From the NCBI GenBank assembly GCA_021404565.1, contig JAAWWF010000007.1, forward strand, positions 124,001-188,000: a stretch of 64,000 nt of DNA, in the 5' to 3' direction. Positions 34,897-43,950 of the stretch are shown in pieces. The notes under the pieces were generated by a model that searched no databases, was not told the DNA's origin, and was given only the letters and a program-made list of their open reading frames with translations. The position numbers were made by a program, and so were the translations under genes. The stretch's first letter is position 1, and every line of letters begins with the position of its first letter. The stretch is from Roseivirga sp. (lineage in GTDB: Bacteria; Bacteroidota; Bacteroidia; Cytophagales; Cyclobacteriaceae).

Positions 34897-35164
34897 AACC
34901 GGATTGCGTTGAGTGGTTGTGGCCGATCGAATGAAAATGAGAGCGTACTCTCTTCACTCTTCAGCCGTAAAGGAATCAAAATTTAGTAGACAATCGGCCC
35001 ACTGTTGCACAAATCTTTAACATTGCTCTTCAATGTTTGGTGTCACTCAATCTTACACAACCCAAATTATTACCTCTGCGCCTTTTCATCTGAAAATCAC
35101 TAGATTAGAGAAGAGCACGAGTTTTTTCAACAGAGTTCTTGCTCAATCAACCGAATGATTGCCC

Positions 35165-36616
35165 ATGAGAAAGATACCCATTGCCAGCTTGATGGTAGTA
35201 CTGATCGCTTTGACGATCGAAACCTCCGCTCAGGAGAAACACTACTATCAGACAGATTTCCCCAAAGAAGAATTCGCAAAAAGAAGAGCCACCATATTTG
35301 AAAAAATCGGGAACGATGCCATTGCTTTGATCCAAAGCGCCAGGGATGTAGATGACTTCAATGTATTCAGGCAAACCAATACCTTTTATTATCTCAGCGG
35401 GCTGGAAACCCCACACTCCTACCTGCTCTTAAATAGCCGGAATAAAAGAACTACGCTTTATCTGCCACATCGGGACGAAGGCCGGGAACGGAGCGAGGGT
35501 AAAATACTATCGGTTGAAGATGCGGAGCTCATTAAATCATTGACTGGAATAGATCAGGTAAAGGCCGTGAGGTATTTGGCGAATGACCTTGTGGGTACAG
35601 GGCTAATCCGTCCACCGGCTCCGGTGCTCTACACTCCATTGAGCCCTGCCGAAACAGGAACTGATAGTCGTGATACACGTTTGCACGGCCAGGCCAGGGC
35701 TTTCTCCGACCCCTGGGATGACGAGACCTCCAAAGAGGCCCGTTTTGCTGCGCTGATCAAGGAGAGGAACCCACAGTTTGAAATCAAAGATCTGTCACCC
35801 ATCCTGGATGAAATGCGATTGATCAAAAGTGAAAAGGAAATTGAGGTAATTCGAAAGGCTACTGAAATTGCCGGTCTGGCAATTATAGAAGCTATGAAAT
35901 CCACTAAGCCCGGGGTTTATGAATATCAATTAGATGCGGCAGCAAGGTATGTTTTCCATTTAAATGGTGCCCGGGGAGATGGCTATGCCTCGATTATCGG
36001 AGGTGGCACCAATGCCTTTATGGGCCATTATTTCAGAAAAACAGACCAGCTCAAAAGTGGTGACCTTGTACTTATGGATTATGCACCGGACTACCATTAC
36101 TATACCAGTGATGTCACCCGCATGTGGCCGGTCAGTGGGAAGTATACCGAAGCTCAGAAGAAATTGTGTGAGTACATTCTTGCCTATCGGGATGCGCTTT
36201 TCAAATACGTAAAGCCCGGAGTGACCTCCAACGAAGTGCTGGCATCTGCAGCCAAAGACATGGAGAAATACCTAGAAGGCAAAAGCTTCGACAATCCTAA
36301 TCATCTGAAAGCGGTTCAGGAAGGCATCAAATTCAGAGGGCACTTTCAGCACCCGGTAGGCATGGCTGTACATGATGTAGGACGGGTACATGGAGTGCCC
36401 CTGCGTCCGGGGATGATTTTTACGATCGACCCCATGATCTGGATTAGGGAAGAGCAACTCTATATCCGCATCGAGGATGTGGCTCTGGTTACAGAAGATG
36501 GTGTTGAAAATCTAAGTGCCTTTGTTCCTTCGGCCCTCAGCGATATAGAACGCACCATGAAAAAGAAAGGTCTGGTTCAATTCCACCCTGCTACTCAATT
36601 ACCTCTTAAGAAATAG
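35165..36616 (+). CDS. Exported Xaa-Pro aminopeptidase-like M24B metallopeptidase
   Basis: About 483 residues, plus strand. The ATG at 35165 is preferred; a TTG two codons earlier is the only other nearby option. The signal peptide is type I (SLMVVLIALTIETSAQEK). An N-terminal aminopeptidase-P domain (about 25-175) precedes the pita-bread catalytic domain with LMDYAPDYHYYTSDVTRMWP (two metal Asp ligands), HPVGMAVHDVG (His ligand), MIFTIDPMIW and YIRIEDVALVTEDG (Glu ligand). In most family members the third segment reads EPG; here Asp replaces the metal-binding Glu, a conservative but uncommon change. Four bases separate it from the M1 peptidase gene, so they form an exported peptide-degrading pair that could process glycoprotein backbones. 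Confidence 0.9.
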   Translation: MRKIPIASLMVVLIALTIETSAQEKHYYQTDFPKEEFAKRRATIFEKIGNDAIALIQSARDVDDFNVFRQTNTFYYLSGLETPHSYLLLNSRNKRTTLYLPHRDEGRERSEGKILSVEDAELIKSLTGIDQVKAVRYLANDLVGTGLIRPPAPVLYTPLSPAETGTDSRDTRLHGQARAFSDPWDDETSKEARFAALIKERNPQFEIKDLSPILDEMRLIKSEKEIEVIRKATEIAGLAIIEAMKSTKPGVYEYQLDAAARYVFHLNGARGDGYASIIGGGTNAFMGHYFRKTDQLKSGDLVLMDYAPDYHYYTSDVTRMWPVSGKYTEAQKKLCEYILAYRDALFKYVKPGVTSNEVLASAAKDMEKYLEGKSFDNPNHLKAVQEGIKFRGHFQHPVGMAVHDVGRVHGVPLRPGMIFTIDPMIWIREEQLYIRIEDVALVTEDGVENLSAFVPSALSDIERTMKKKGLVQFHPATQLPLKK

Positions 36617-36620
36617 CCCT

Positions 36621-38267
36621 ATGAAACGTTTCCTCCTCATCATTCTCACCATTTGCCTGTGTAGCCATAGCGCAGTGTCTTTTACTGACCCATATTCTAA
36701 AAACCCGAATATTGACGCGCTGAACTATCGATTTGAGTTTCAACTATCAGACGAAACGGATAAGATTCAGGGAAAAGCAACGGTTGATGTACGCTTCAAG
36801 ATAGATGGAATCGAACGCCTCCGTTTGGACCTTATTAAAGCTTCCGGAACACTGGAAGGAAAAGGCATGACTGTTACCAAAGTTGTATCTGATGGTAAGT
36901 CTGTTTCTTTTATCCATGAGAATGATGCTTTGATCATTTCTCTCCCAGCAGCATCCGTAAAAAATCAGCGAAGTCAGTTTACCATCACCTATAGCGGAAT
37001 TCCGGCTACCGGCTTGAAAATCGGACCAAACAAACATGGAGACCGCACCTTCTTTAGCGACAACTGGCCCAATAAGGGCAGAAACTGGCTACCTACTATC
37101 GACCACCCTTACGACAAGGCTACTTGCGAGTTTGTCGTAACGGCACCCTCTCACTATCAGGTAGTTTCAAATGGTCTCAAGATCGAGGAAACGGATCTGG
37201 CCTCAGGTATGCGACTGACTTACTGGAAACAGTCGGTACCCATTGCTCCCTGGCTATATGTATTGGGGGTGGCACGTTTCGCAATACAACATGTAGGCGA
37301 TTTTCAAGGGAAGGCTATTCAAACCTGGGTTTATCCACAGGATCGGGATGCCGGATTTTACGATTTTTCCGAACCCACCAAGCAGGTACTTGAATTCTAC
37401 AGTGACTATGTAGGCCCCTTCTCTTATGAAAAGCTGGCGAACATTCAGTCTAACAGCGTGGGTGGAGGAATGGAAGCAGCATCAGCCATTTTGTACGGTG
37501 ATAATTCTGTTGTCGGAGACCGTAACGTCCGGTGGCGCAATGTGGTCATCCATGAGATAGCACACCAGTGGTTTGGTAATGCTATTACTGAGTATGACTG
37601 GGATGACGTGTGGCTAAGTGAGGGGTTTGCTACCTATTTCACATTGCTGTTTATAGAGCATCAATATGGTAGAGACGAGTTTCTGCAGGGGCTCCGGTCC
37701 AGTAAAACCAGGGTGGATAATTTCCAAACGAAGAACCCTGACTATATCATCGTCCATAACAACCTGAAAGACATGAGTAAGGTAACCACGGGCCAGACTT
37801 ATCAAAAAGGCAGCTGGATTCTGCATATGCTCAGAGGTGTAGTGGGCACTGATATTTTCTGGAAAGGCATCCAGAATTACTATGCCAAATACCAGGACTC
37901 AAATGCCACCACAGCGGATTTTCGCAGAGAAATGGAAGAAGTATCTGGAATGGATCTCTCGACCTTCTTTGAGCAATGGCTCAATAAAGGGGGCATGCTC
38001 AAGTATTCCGGTAACTGGAAGTATAATAGCCGCACGAAGGAGGTGACTATTAACCTGGATCAGGTACAAACTGATGGAAGTTTTTTTGAGATGCCTCTTC
38101 AGGTCGGAATTAAGTATCCGGGGAAGAACACCATGACCATGGAGCTATTGCAGGTAAACAAGAAATCGAACTCGTTTACCATAAAGGTTGAAGGAGAACC
38201 AGAGGCGCTTATGCTTGATCCGAATACCTGGGTATTGATGGATGCAGATTTTAAAAGAGGGAATTGA
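36621..38267 (+). CDS. Exported M1 family zinc aminopeptidase
   Basis: A 548-residue peptidase with a type I signal (FLLIILTICLCSHSAVSF). The M1 zinc motif is complete: VVIHEIAHQWFGNAITEYD with HEIAH, then WLSEGFATYF with the third ligand Glu. The exopeptidase motif usually written GAMEN appears as GGGMEAAS, a variant also seen in Bacteroidota M1 enzymes. It has the N-terminal beta-sandwich (about 25-215), a catalytic domain, and a C-terminal beta domain from about 470, but lacks the large ERAP-type helical domain, which fits its length. It removes N-terminal amino acids from peptides in the periplasm or outside, together with the M24B enzyme immediately upstream. Confidence 0.93.
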   Translation: MKRFLLIILTICLCSHSAVSFTDPYSKNPNIDALNYRFEFQLSDETDKIQGKATVDVRFKIDGIERLRLDLIKASGTLEGKGMTVTKVVSDGKSVSFIHENDALIISLPAASVKNQRSQFTITYSGIPATGLKIGPNKHGDRTFFSDNWPNKGRNWLPTIDHPYDKATCEFVVTAPSHYQVVSNGLKIEETDLASGMRLTYWKQSVPIAPWLYVLGVARFAIQHVGDFQGKAIQTWVYPQDRDAGFYDFSEPTKQVLEFYSDYVGPFSYEKLANIQSNSVGGGMEAASAILYGDNSVVGDRNVRWRNVVIHEIAHQWFGNAITEYDWDDVWLSEGFATYFTLLFIEHQYGRDEFLQGLRSSKTRVDNFQTKNPDYIIVHNNLKDMSKVTTGQTYQKGSWILHMLRGVVGTDIFWKGIQNYYAKYQDSNATTADFRREMEEVSGMDLSTFFEQWLNKGGMLKYSGNWKYNSRTKEVTINLDQVQTDGSFFEMPLQVGIKYPGKNTMTMELLQVNKKSNSFTIKVEGEPEALMLDPNTWVLMDADFKRGN

Positions 38268-38508
38268 TCGGTGCCATCCTGAGGCTTCGGGACAACCGCC
38301 CTGTATTTCGTACTGTTTTCGGTTTAGCCGCCCTCCAGGGTGCATAGGATCGCATAGGCCGCAGATTCATATACCGTACCTAAAGGCATGGAGTCGTTTC
38401 TATATGTTTTTAGTTACCTGCATATCGTCCCTACGGGACTGGTAGTTTATGTCTGACTTTATTCATATGGCGTGGTAACCAAATTGGGTTAAACCTATGT
38501 ATGAACGA
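38268..38508. repeat. Intergenic region between convergent genes with a probable dispersed repeat
   Basis: A 241-base gap between the convergent M1 peptidase and PhoD-like genes. The segment from about 38275 to 38460 has the look of a dispersed Bacteroidota intergenic repeat, with the short palindrome GTCCCTACGGGAC at about 38428 and repeat-like text around ATATACCGTACC and CATGGAGTCG. I recall such sequences recurring in this phylum but cannot verify it here. A 67-codon plus-strand frame (38242-38445) overlaps the M1 gene end and the repeat and is unlikely to be a gene. Confidence 0.4.
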
Positions 38509-41121
38509 TTAGTTAAAGCCCACAGTAATCACTTCTTTGTCTTTTATGGTGAGTCCTTCGAAAACCTGAGTTGCTGGGCTGCCTGAGTAGTCACTGATTT
38601 TTACGGTATATCGGTTTCTAGTGTTAAAGACTTTGGGGATGAAACTCTTCCCTTTGATTCTAAGTGTATAGACTACCTCTTGGGTATTTTCATTATAAAC
38701 CTGAACCACCGGGTCACTGATACCCGAAATCTGAATTTCAGGTAAGTAACCCGCAGCTTTTCGCCCGTAATTCTCTTCCTGACTTACTGTTACCGGCCAA
38801 CCATCGTAAGGCTTGTCTCCTTTGGATGGATCGGCCCAGCGAGGCCAGTTTTCCAGAGTAATAGTTCTGTCTGCTTTATTGAACCGGGCGATGCCGTAAC
38901 CTGCTGCACGGTCGTGCAACTCCGCAGGAAACTTATTGCTGATGTAGGGATTAGAGACCGCATGAACCGTCATCTTATTCCCGAATCCATCTTCATGATC
39001 ACCGGTATAAATGGGTGACTCAGGCTCTCTGTTCAAGCCAGGCTTATCCGGGAACCATCGCCTTGGATAGAAGTTGGCTATCGAGGGCACGCAGAGGGCA
39101 AAGCCGGCATCGTTATAGGCATCCACTCCATATTGAATGGTGCTTCCCAAATGCTGATCACCAGCTATGTGTACGGCAAAGGCTTTTCTCAGCTTCTTTA
39201 CAGCATTGTCTCTGCCCGTTTTTGGCCAGCCATTGGAATCCATATCTGCTGCAGGTACATCATCAGGGGCATAACCATCTTTCTCGAAGATTTCCAAACC
39301 GGGGAAATTGGCATCATTGATCTCTGAGCGAGGCAGTGTAACCACATCAGCAAATATGGTTTGAGATAGCACAGCTTTCATTTTGGTTCCGACCTGCCAG
39401 TCAGCAGCCCAGTCTTCTAAAAAATCCAATTGTCGTTTGCCCAGTAGAATGGCTTCTTCGGCATCAGACTGAGTCTTTGCATTGAAGTTGCGGTTTTTTG
39501 CCCAGCCATTGACCACTTCAGCTTCAGGTAAAAGGCCTTTAGGAGCTGACTTAAACTTACGATCCTCCAATACCGCGAAGCTGACTCCTCCATAGCTGAA
39601 ATCTGTATAATACACCCCTATTCCCTGCTCGACTGGTGTGGGGTCAAAGGGATCGGGCATGTGGCTGGTTTGGGTACGTTCCACCATTTTCACCCAGTCG
39701 GCCGGCATTTTATAGCCACCACCATCCTGTGCTGTGCCTCCATAAGGCCCGGGTGCGGCTTTTCTTCCTCCAGCACCCCAGATATTACCATGGTATACAT
39801 CATGATCATCGGGAATGGTAATGGTCGGAACCTCAGCGGTCAGTTCTCCAAAGGCCCAATACCAGAGGTACCATTTATAGAGATAATCGAGTTCTGCATT
39901 TTTTCGATCGGCCCAGGTGGGGCTGGCTCCTTCATAGACCTGATCTCCACTAAAAAAGAGCACATCAGGCTTATGCTGCACAAAATTGTTGATGAGGTCG
40001 GTATGTGGAAACCACAGGCCCCAATCCCATGGGAATTTACCTGTGTCCACTCCTCCCCAACGGGCCGGATTGGGCCGCACATTATTATGGTTACCAGTAA
40101 AAGCGGCTACGGTCAGTTCCGCCTTATCAAGCGGTTCTTTTCTGATGGTACCCGCTGAGTAATAGTCTTTTCCTTCCAGTTGATAGCGAACTCTGAACGC
40201 TTTATCCTCTACCGGGTTCCAGTCTTCCACTCTGAAGTGTGCGGTATGGCCCGGGTTCACCAGCTCTGCTAACTGCTGCTCTACCCACTCTTCTCCTTCC
40301 AAAAACTCCAGTACTACCTTCGAATCATCTCCCCCTCCAACAGGCATAAGTTGAGCCGTCAGCTTTAAGGTTTCATTGGTCAATGTGTGCTGCGTTCCTA
40401 TAATAGGGCCGGTATTTCTATCTTCATGTTGATCTACTTTTGATCCCGAAACGGTCCAGTTATCAAAAGAAAAACGGCCTTTTTTCATTTCAGAATCAGG
40501 GTTGGAAACGAGTGCTATACCTCCCTTCGTTCTTTCGGTAGGAATCCTAATCTTCTCTAATCTACCAAGCTCTTTACCACCGGTACTGGCAATAGCAGTG
40601 AGGTTAGAGTCTTCATCCAGTTTTACGGAGAGTGATACTTCCTCTTCAAATACGCTGGTCCCAAAATCAACTTCCGCCAAACGAGTATTCTCTGTTTCGA
40701 AATCATAAATAAAGAGCTTTCCATCTCTACTAACTCCCACATAAAGTCCTCCATGCTTACCGTAGCTGTGATGAATCAAGGCAGCTTGTCTATAATCCTG
40801 CCCTGCTCCGGCACCAAAGAGAATCCCTGCATTGGCATTTCCTTCTACCTGCTCTACCAAATTCAGGGTTATGGTTGTCTCAAAGCTTCCGGTTCTATCT
40901 GCCAGGTTTCTGGTCAGTAAATGGACCGTACGCATAGGATTGGTTTCATTCAGGCAGACAAGTTTTCCGTCTTCCAGTTTCCAATCCTGCAAGCGGTTGG
41001 CCCAGAAATCAGGTCCGATCCAGGGGCGGTCAACGCTGGTAAATTCAGCTGTAAATGACTCTTTATTACCGCATGATGACAACATGGTGATCAAAGTCAC
41101 CAACATCAACAGGGTTTTCAT
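38509..41121 (-). CDS. PhoD-like metallophosphatase with N-terminal lectin-like domain, lipoprotein
   Basis: About 870 residues starting at the ATG at 41121, which has GGAG upstream and gives a clean lipoprotein signal (LSSC, Cys17); the frame extends to 41142 without support. An N-terminal concanavalin-like domain (about 25-215, RPWIGPDFWANRLQDWKLEDG, GNANAGILFGAG) precedes a Fn3-like segment and a PhoD-type metallophosphatase domain: DVLFFSGDQVYEGASPTW, TITIPDDHDVYHGNIWG, VHIAGDQHLGSTI. PhoD enzymes hydrolyse phosphomono- and diesters with Fe/Ca sites. The lectin-like domain suggests a polymer-bound substrate. It is the last gene of a run containing a sialidase and sulfatases. Phosphate scavenging or removal of a phosphate substituent are both possible. 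Confidence 0.85.
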   Translation of the reverse strand: MKTLLMLVTLITMLSSCGNKESFTAEFTSVDRPWIGPDFWANRLQDWKLEDGKLVCLNETNPMRTVHLLTRNLADRTGSFETTITLNLVEQVEGNANAGILFGAGAGQDYRQAALIHHSYGKHGGLYVGVSRDGKLFIYDFETENTRLAEVDFGTSVFEEEVSLSVKLDEDSNLTAIASTGGKELGRLEKIRIPTERTKGGIALVSNPDSEMKKGRFSFDNWTVSGSKVDQHEDRNTGPIIGTQHTLTNETLKLTAQLMPVGGGDDSKVVLEFLEGEEWVEQQLAELVNPGHTAHFRVEDWNPVEDKAFRVRYQLEGKDYYSAGTIRKEPLDKAELTVAAFTGNHNNVRPNPARWGGVDTGKFPWDWGLWFPHTDLINNFVQHKPDVLFFSGDQVYEGASPTWADRKNAELDYLYKWYLWYWAFGELTAEVPTITIPDDHDVYHGNIWGAGGRKAAPGPYGGTAQDGGGYKMPADWVKMVERTQTSHMPDPFDPTPVEQGIGVYYTDFSYGGVSFAVLEDRKFKSAPKGLLPEAEVVNGWAKNRNFNAKTQSDAEEAILLGKRQLDFLEDWAADWQVGTKMKAVLSQTIFADVVTLPRSEINDANFPGLEIFEKDGYAPDDVPAADMDSNGWPKTGRDNAVKKLRKAFAVHIAGDQHLGSTIQYGVDAYNDAGFALCVPSIANFYPRRWFPDKPGLNREPESPIYTGDHEDGFGNKMTVHAVSNPYISNKFPAELHDRAAGYGIARFNKADRTITLENWPRWADPSKGDKPYDGWPVTVSQEENYGRKAAGYLPEIQISGISDPVVQVYNENTQEVVYTLRIKGKSFIPKVFNTRNRYTVKISDYSGSPATQVFEGLTIKDKEVITVGFN

Positions 41122-41152
41122 TCTGGCTCTTGCTCCGGTCATGTCTATTGTA

Positions 41153-42304
41153 TCATTTAAGTAATTCGGAAATCTTAACTCTTTGAAAAAACAGATCAGC
41201 TTTGCTGCCTTCGTACAGGATTCCGATCGTTTCTTCGTCTATGGAAGTCATGCATGAATAGCCCCTGCCCACACCTTCATCCAGTAAAAGCTGATTGGAT
41301 TCGGGCCAGGAGTTGCCCATGTCTTTGCTGAGCTTAATGGTCATTTTCTCCCTTTTCTCTGTCGAGTTGGGATTGGAAAAGAGCAGATAGTCCTGCCCCT
41401 GATATCTGTGCCTGATCAGACTGGCCATACAAACAGGCTCAGGTAAGGCTTTTCTGGACGTAGGGTGCTCCTGCCAGGTAGCTCCCATGTCATTGGTAGT
41501 ATAAACAGATCTTGATCCGCCACGATTATCGCGCATATTCAACATCAGGCTTCCATCGGAGAGTTCTACCACCTGGGACTCCGTGGTGTCAGGCTTAGCT
41601 CCTGTACCAATCTGCCAGGTCTGCCCTCCATCTCTACTATAGATAATGGTAGAGTGAGCCATTTCATTCTCATCTTTAAACTGAGCCGGGAACACCAGGG
41701 TGCCATCGCTCATGGTAATGCCCTTACCCGGCCCCTGGAGCAAGAGGCGCCATTCAGGTTTTTTGATCTGGCTGGTGATGTTGATGGGCTGGGACCAGGT
41801 GAGACCGTCATCTTCACTTTTTACCATCATAAACTGGCTCGTCTCCTGCGGTGACATACCAGGCTTGGAAGCCCACCAGTTTCTCTCCCCAGGATGCCCG
41901 TGTGCCCAGACGGCTGCCACCCAGATCGTACCGGTTTTCTTATCTACCAGTACGGAGGGGTCACCAATTCCATTCTGATCTTCGGGAAGTCCTCCCCATT
42001 CACCCATATCCATAATGATCTTCATAGGCTCCCAGCTATAGCCCCCATCGGTACTTCTGCTCATACCTATATCCACATCTTCCTGCAGGTCTACTGCACT
42101 GTTTCTTCTGATATCATAGACGGCAATCAGGCTTCCTTCATTGGTAGTAACCAAACCGGGAATGCGGTAGGTATCCACTCCCTCCTCTCCATGAGAGCGA
42201 AGGGCAATACCTTGATGTTTTTCCTCTTTTTTACCCTGGCAGGACACAAGAAACAAGAGAACTCCCAGAGTGATTAATTGCTTTGCTAAGTTCAAAACTG
42301 ACAA
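41153..42304 (-). CDS. GH33-type exo-sialidase (BNR/Asp-box propeller), lipoprotein
   Basis: A 383-residue six-bladed propeller. No ATG is available for the signal peptide, so the start is a TTG, at 42304 (one base after the preceding gene's stop) or at 42295; both give the lipobox LVSC. Residues DTYRIPGL supply the RIP motif with the first arginine of the carboxylate-binding triad, IAVYDIRRN follows, and Asp boxes recur: STDGGYSW, SEDDGLTW, SRDGGQTW, TNDMGATW and SKDMGNSW. Family knowledge indicates removal of terminal sialic acid or related nonulosonic acids (KDN). It is translationally linked to the upstream sulfatase. A sialidase argues for an animal-type glycan target. Confidence 0.88.
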   Translation of the reverse strand: MSVLNLAKQLITLGVLLFLVSCQGKKEEKHQGIALRSHGEEGVDTYRIPGLVTTNEGSLIAVYDIRRNSAVDLQEDVDIGMSRSTDGGYSWEPMKIIMDMGEWGGLPEDQNGIGDPSVLVDKKTGTIWVAAVWAHGHPGERNWWASKPGMSPQETSQFMMVKSEDDGLTWSQPINITSQIKKPEWRLLLQGPGKGITMSDGTLVFPAQFKDENEMAHSTIIYSRDGGQTWQIGTGAKPDTTESQVVELSDGSLMLNMRDNRGGSRSVYTTNDMGATWQEHPTSRKALPEPVCMASLIRHRYQGQDYLLFSNPNSTEKREKMTIKLSKDMGNSWPESNQLLLDEGVGRGYSCMTSIDEETIGILYEGSKADLFFQRVKISELLK

Positions 42305-42305
42305 A

Positions 42306-43847
42306 TCAATTACCTGTCATTACATCCCCCAGTTGGGTCATCTTGAATCGGTCAAGTGTAGCTGAAGTGTGCTCTTTTACCATGATGTCTTCCATCTTTT
42401 TGATAATGTCTGGGTGTGCTTCGGCAATATTATTCTGCTCGGCAGGGTCATCTTTCAGGTTATAGAGTTCCAGGGTCATATTCCCTTTTTTGATTTCCTT
42501 ACGAATGCCTTTCCAGTCGCCCATACGTACTGCCTGCTGGCCCTGGTACTCAGGAAATTCCCAGTACAAATATTCTCTGTCTCCTTGTTTTCCTTCTCCC
42601 AACAAAGTAGGCAGGTAGCTTACACCATCTGTTTTCGGAATCTCTTCACCGGCAATTTCACCAGCAGTCGCCATAAAATCCCAGAAAACGGAAATATGAT
42701 CCGTCTTTGAGCCTGCCTTGATTTTACCGGGCCAGGCAGCAATCATCGGTACACGAATACCTCCTTCATAGGTAAAACCTTTGGTACGACCATAGGCTGT
42801 TTCAAAGGGGGCAGCACTTTTGAAGTGAGGAGCATCTACCCCTCCGGTATAGGTTGGGCCATTGTCGCTGGTGAAGATGATCAGGGTGTTATCATAAAGT
42901 CCCAGCTCTTTCAGTTTTGCTACCAGTTCGCCTACCTGATCGTCCAGATAAGTGATCATACCAGCATAGGCTGCATTGGGATAGCGGTGAGGGAAATACC
43001 CTCGGTTTCCAATATAGGGCTCTTCATCTCCCCAAAGCTCCAGGTAACGATCGGTATACTCCTGTGGCACCTGAATGGGAAGGTGAGGAATTGGTGTAGC
43101 ATAGTAGAGGAAGAAGGGCTGATCTTTGTTTTCGTCAATAAAGTTCAAAGCCTCGGTCTGCATTAATGCCGGTGCATAGTCGGGCTGCTTGTTGAACATG
43201 TCATAGCTGGAAGGGTCCATGGGGTCAGCTCCTTCCGGTAGTTTTTGCCTGGGAGCTACCAGGTCATTGTCTGTCCAGACCTTCTCTTTGTTTTTCCATA
43301 GATGTCTTGGGTAAAGCTGATGGGCCTGGCGCTGGCAGTTGTATCCATAGAAAAAGTCGAAACCTCTGTTATTTGGAATGCCTTCGGTTAGCGGAGCTCC
43401 CAGCCCCCATTTACCTACAATGCCTGTTTTGTACCCGGCATTCTGCAGTACATTTCCCACTGTTAGAGTACCATCGGGAATAGGCCGCTGACCTTCGAGA
43501 TTGGGGTCGTTTACGGCTTTTTCATAATTCCAGACTTCACCGCGTGAGGCCCATTCATCATTACCCCGGATATGCGCATTACCGGGGTGCTTACCCGTCA
43601 TCAGCATATAGCGGGCCGGTGCACATACCGGAGCCCCGGAATAGTGCTGGGTAAACATCATCCCTGATCTGGCCAGTGCATCAATATTAGGCGTCTGAAT
43701 TTTCGTTTGACCGTAAATACCCAGCTCCCCATAACCGAGGTCATCGGCCATGATATAAATGATGTTGGGTTTTACGGGAGTTTCTTCCGGCTCGCTGCAG
43801 CCTACAAATGCGAGAATCGCTAAAAGAATAAGGGAGGTTCTTTTCAT
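42306..43847 (-). CDS. S1 family sulfatase, lipoprotein (CAPAR motif)
   Basis: A 513-residue lipoprotein (FVGC, Cys17). Motifs: IIYIMADDLGYGELGIYG, APVCAPARYMLMTGKHPG with formylglycine Cys75, TGIVGKWGLG (Trp-Gly in place of the usual Trp-His, a notable change next to the conserved Lys), and IIFTSDNGPTYTG. HPGNAHIRGN after the active-site helix is found in a recognisable subgroup of Bacteroidota arylsulfatase-like enzymes whose substrate I cannot name. A 103-base gap upstream (43848-43950) separates it from the GH29 at 43951, so it probably starts its own transcript with the sialidase and PhoD-like genes; I saw no clear promoter match there. Confidence 0.92.
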   Translation of the reverse strand: MKRTSLILLAILAFVGCSEPEETPVKPNIIYIMADDLGYGELGIYGQTKIQTPNIDALARSGMMFTQHYSGAPVCAPARYMLMTGKHPGNAHIRGNDEWASRGEVWNYEKAVNDPNLEGQRPIPDGTLTVGNVLQNAGYKTGIVGKWGLGAPLTEGIPNNRGFDFFYGYNCQRQAHQLYPRHLWKNKEKVWTDNDLVAPRQKLPEGADPMDPSSYDMFNKQPDYAPALMQTEALNFIDENKDQPFFLYYATPIPHLPIQVPQEYTDRYLELWGDEEPYIGNRGYFPHRYPNAAYAGMITYLDDQVGELVAKLKELGLYDNTLIIFTSDNGPTYTGGVDAPHFKSAAPFETAYGRTKGFTYEGGIRVPMIAAWPGKIKAGSKTDHISVFWDFMATAGEIAGEEIPKTDGVSYLPTLLGEGKQGDREYLYWEFPEYQGQQAVRMGDWKGIRKEIKKGNMTLELYNLKDDPAEQNNIAEAHPDIIKKMEDIMVKEHTSATLDRFKMTQLGDVMTGN

Positions 43848-43950
43848 ATTTCAGTCAAGGTTGATCCTGGTTTACAGGGTATAATTTAAATATAATCAAT
43901 TGGTATGCAGACATTTAGTTCTCTTCAAAAAATCAATTCATTCTTCTTCT

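Noticed and set aside
34897-35164. Possible promoter boxes in the divergent region
   Set aside because: Several TTTG words occur, but none pairs at the right spacing with a good TAnnTTTG; a promoter must exist here but I cannot place it.
38242-38445. 67-codon plus-strand open frame
   Set aside because: It overlaps the M1 peptidase end and a probable dispersed repeat; more likely a repeat-derived frame than a gene.
43848-43950. Possible third copy of the conserved upstream element
   Set aside because: The gap upstream of the sulfatase has AT-rich text but no match to AACACTATAYTTGC with AAAATGA.
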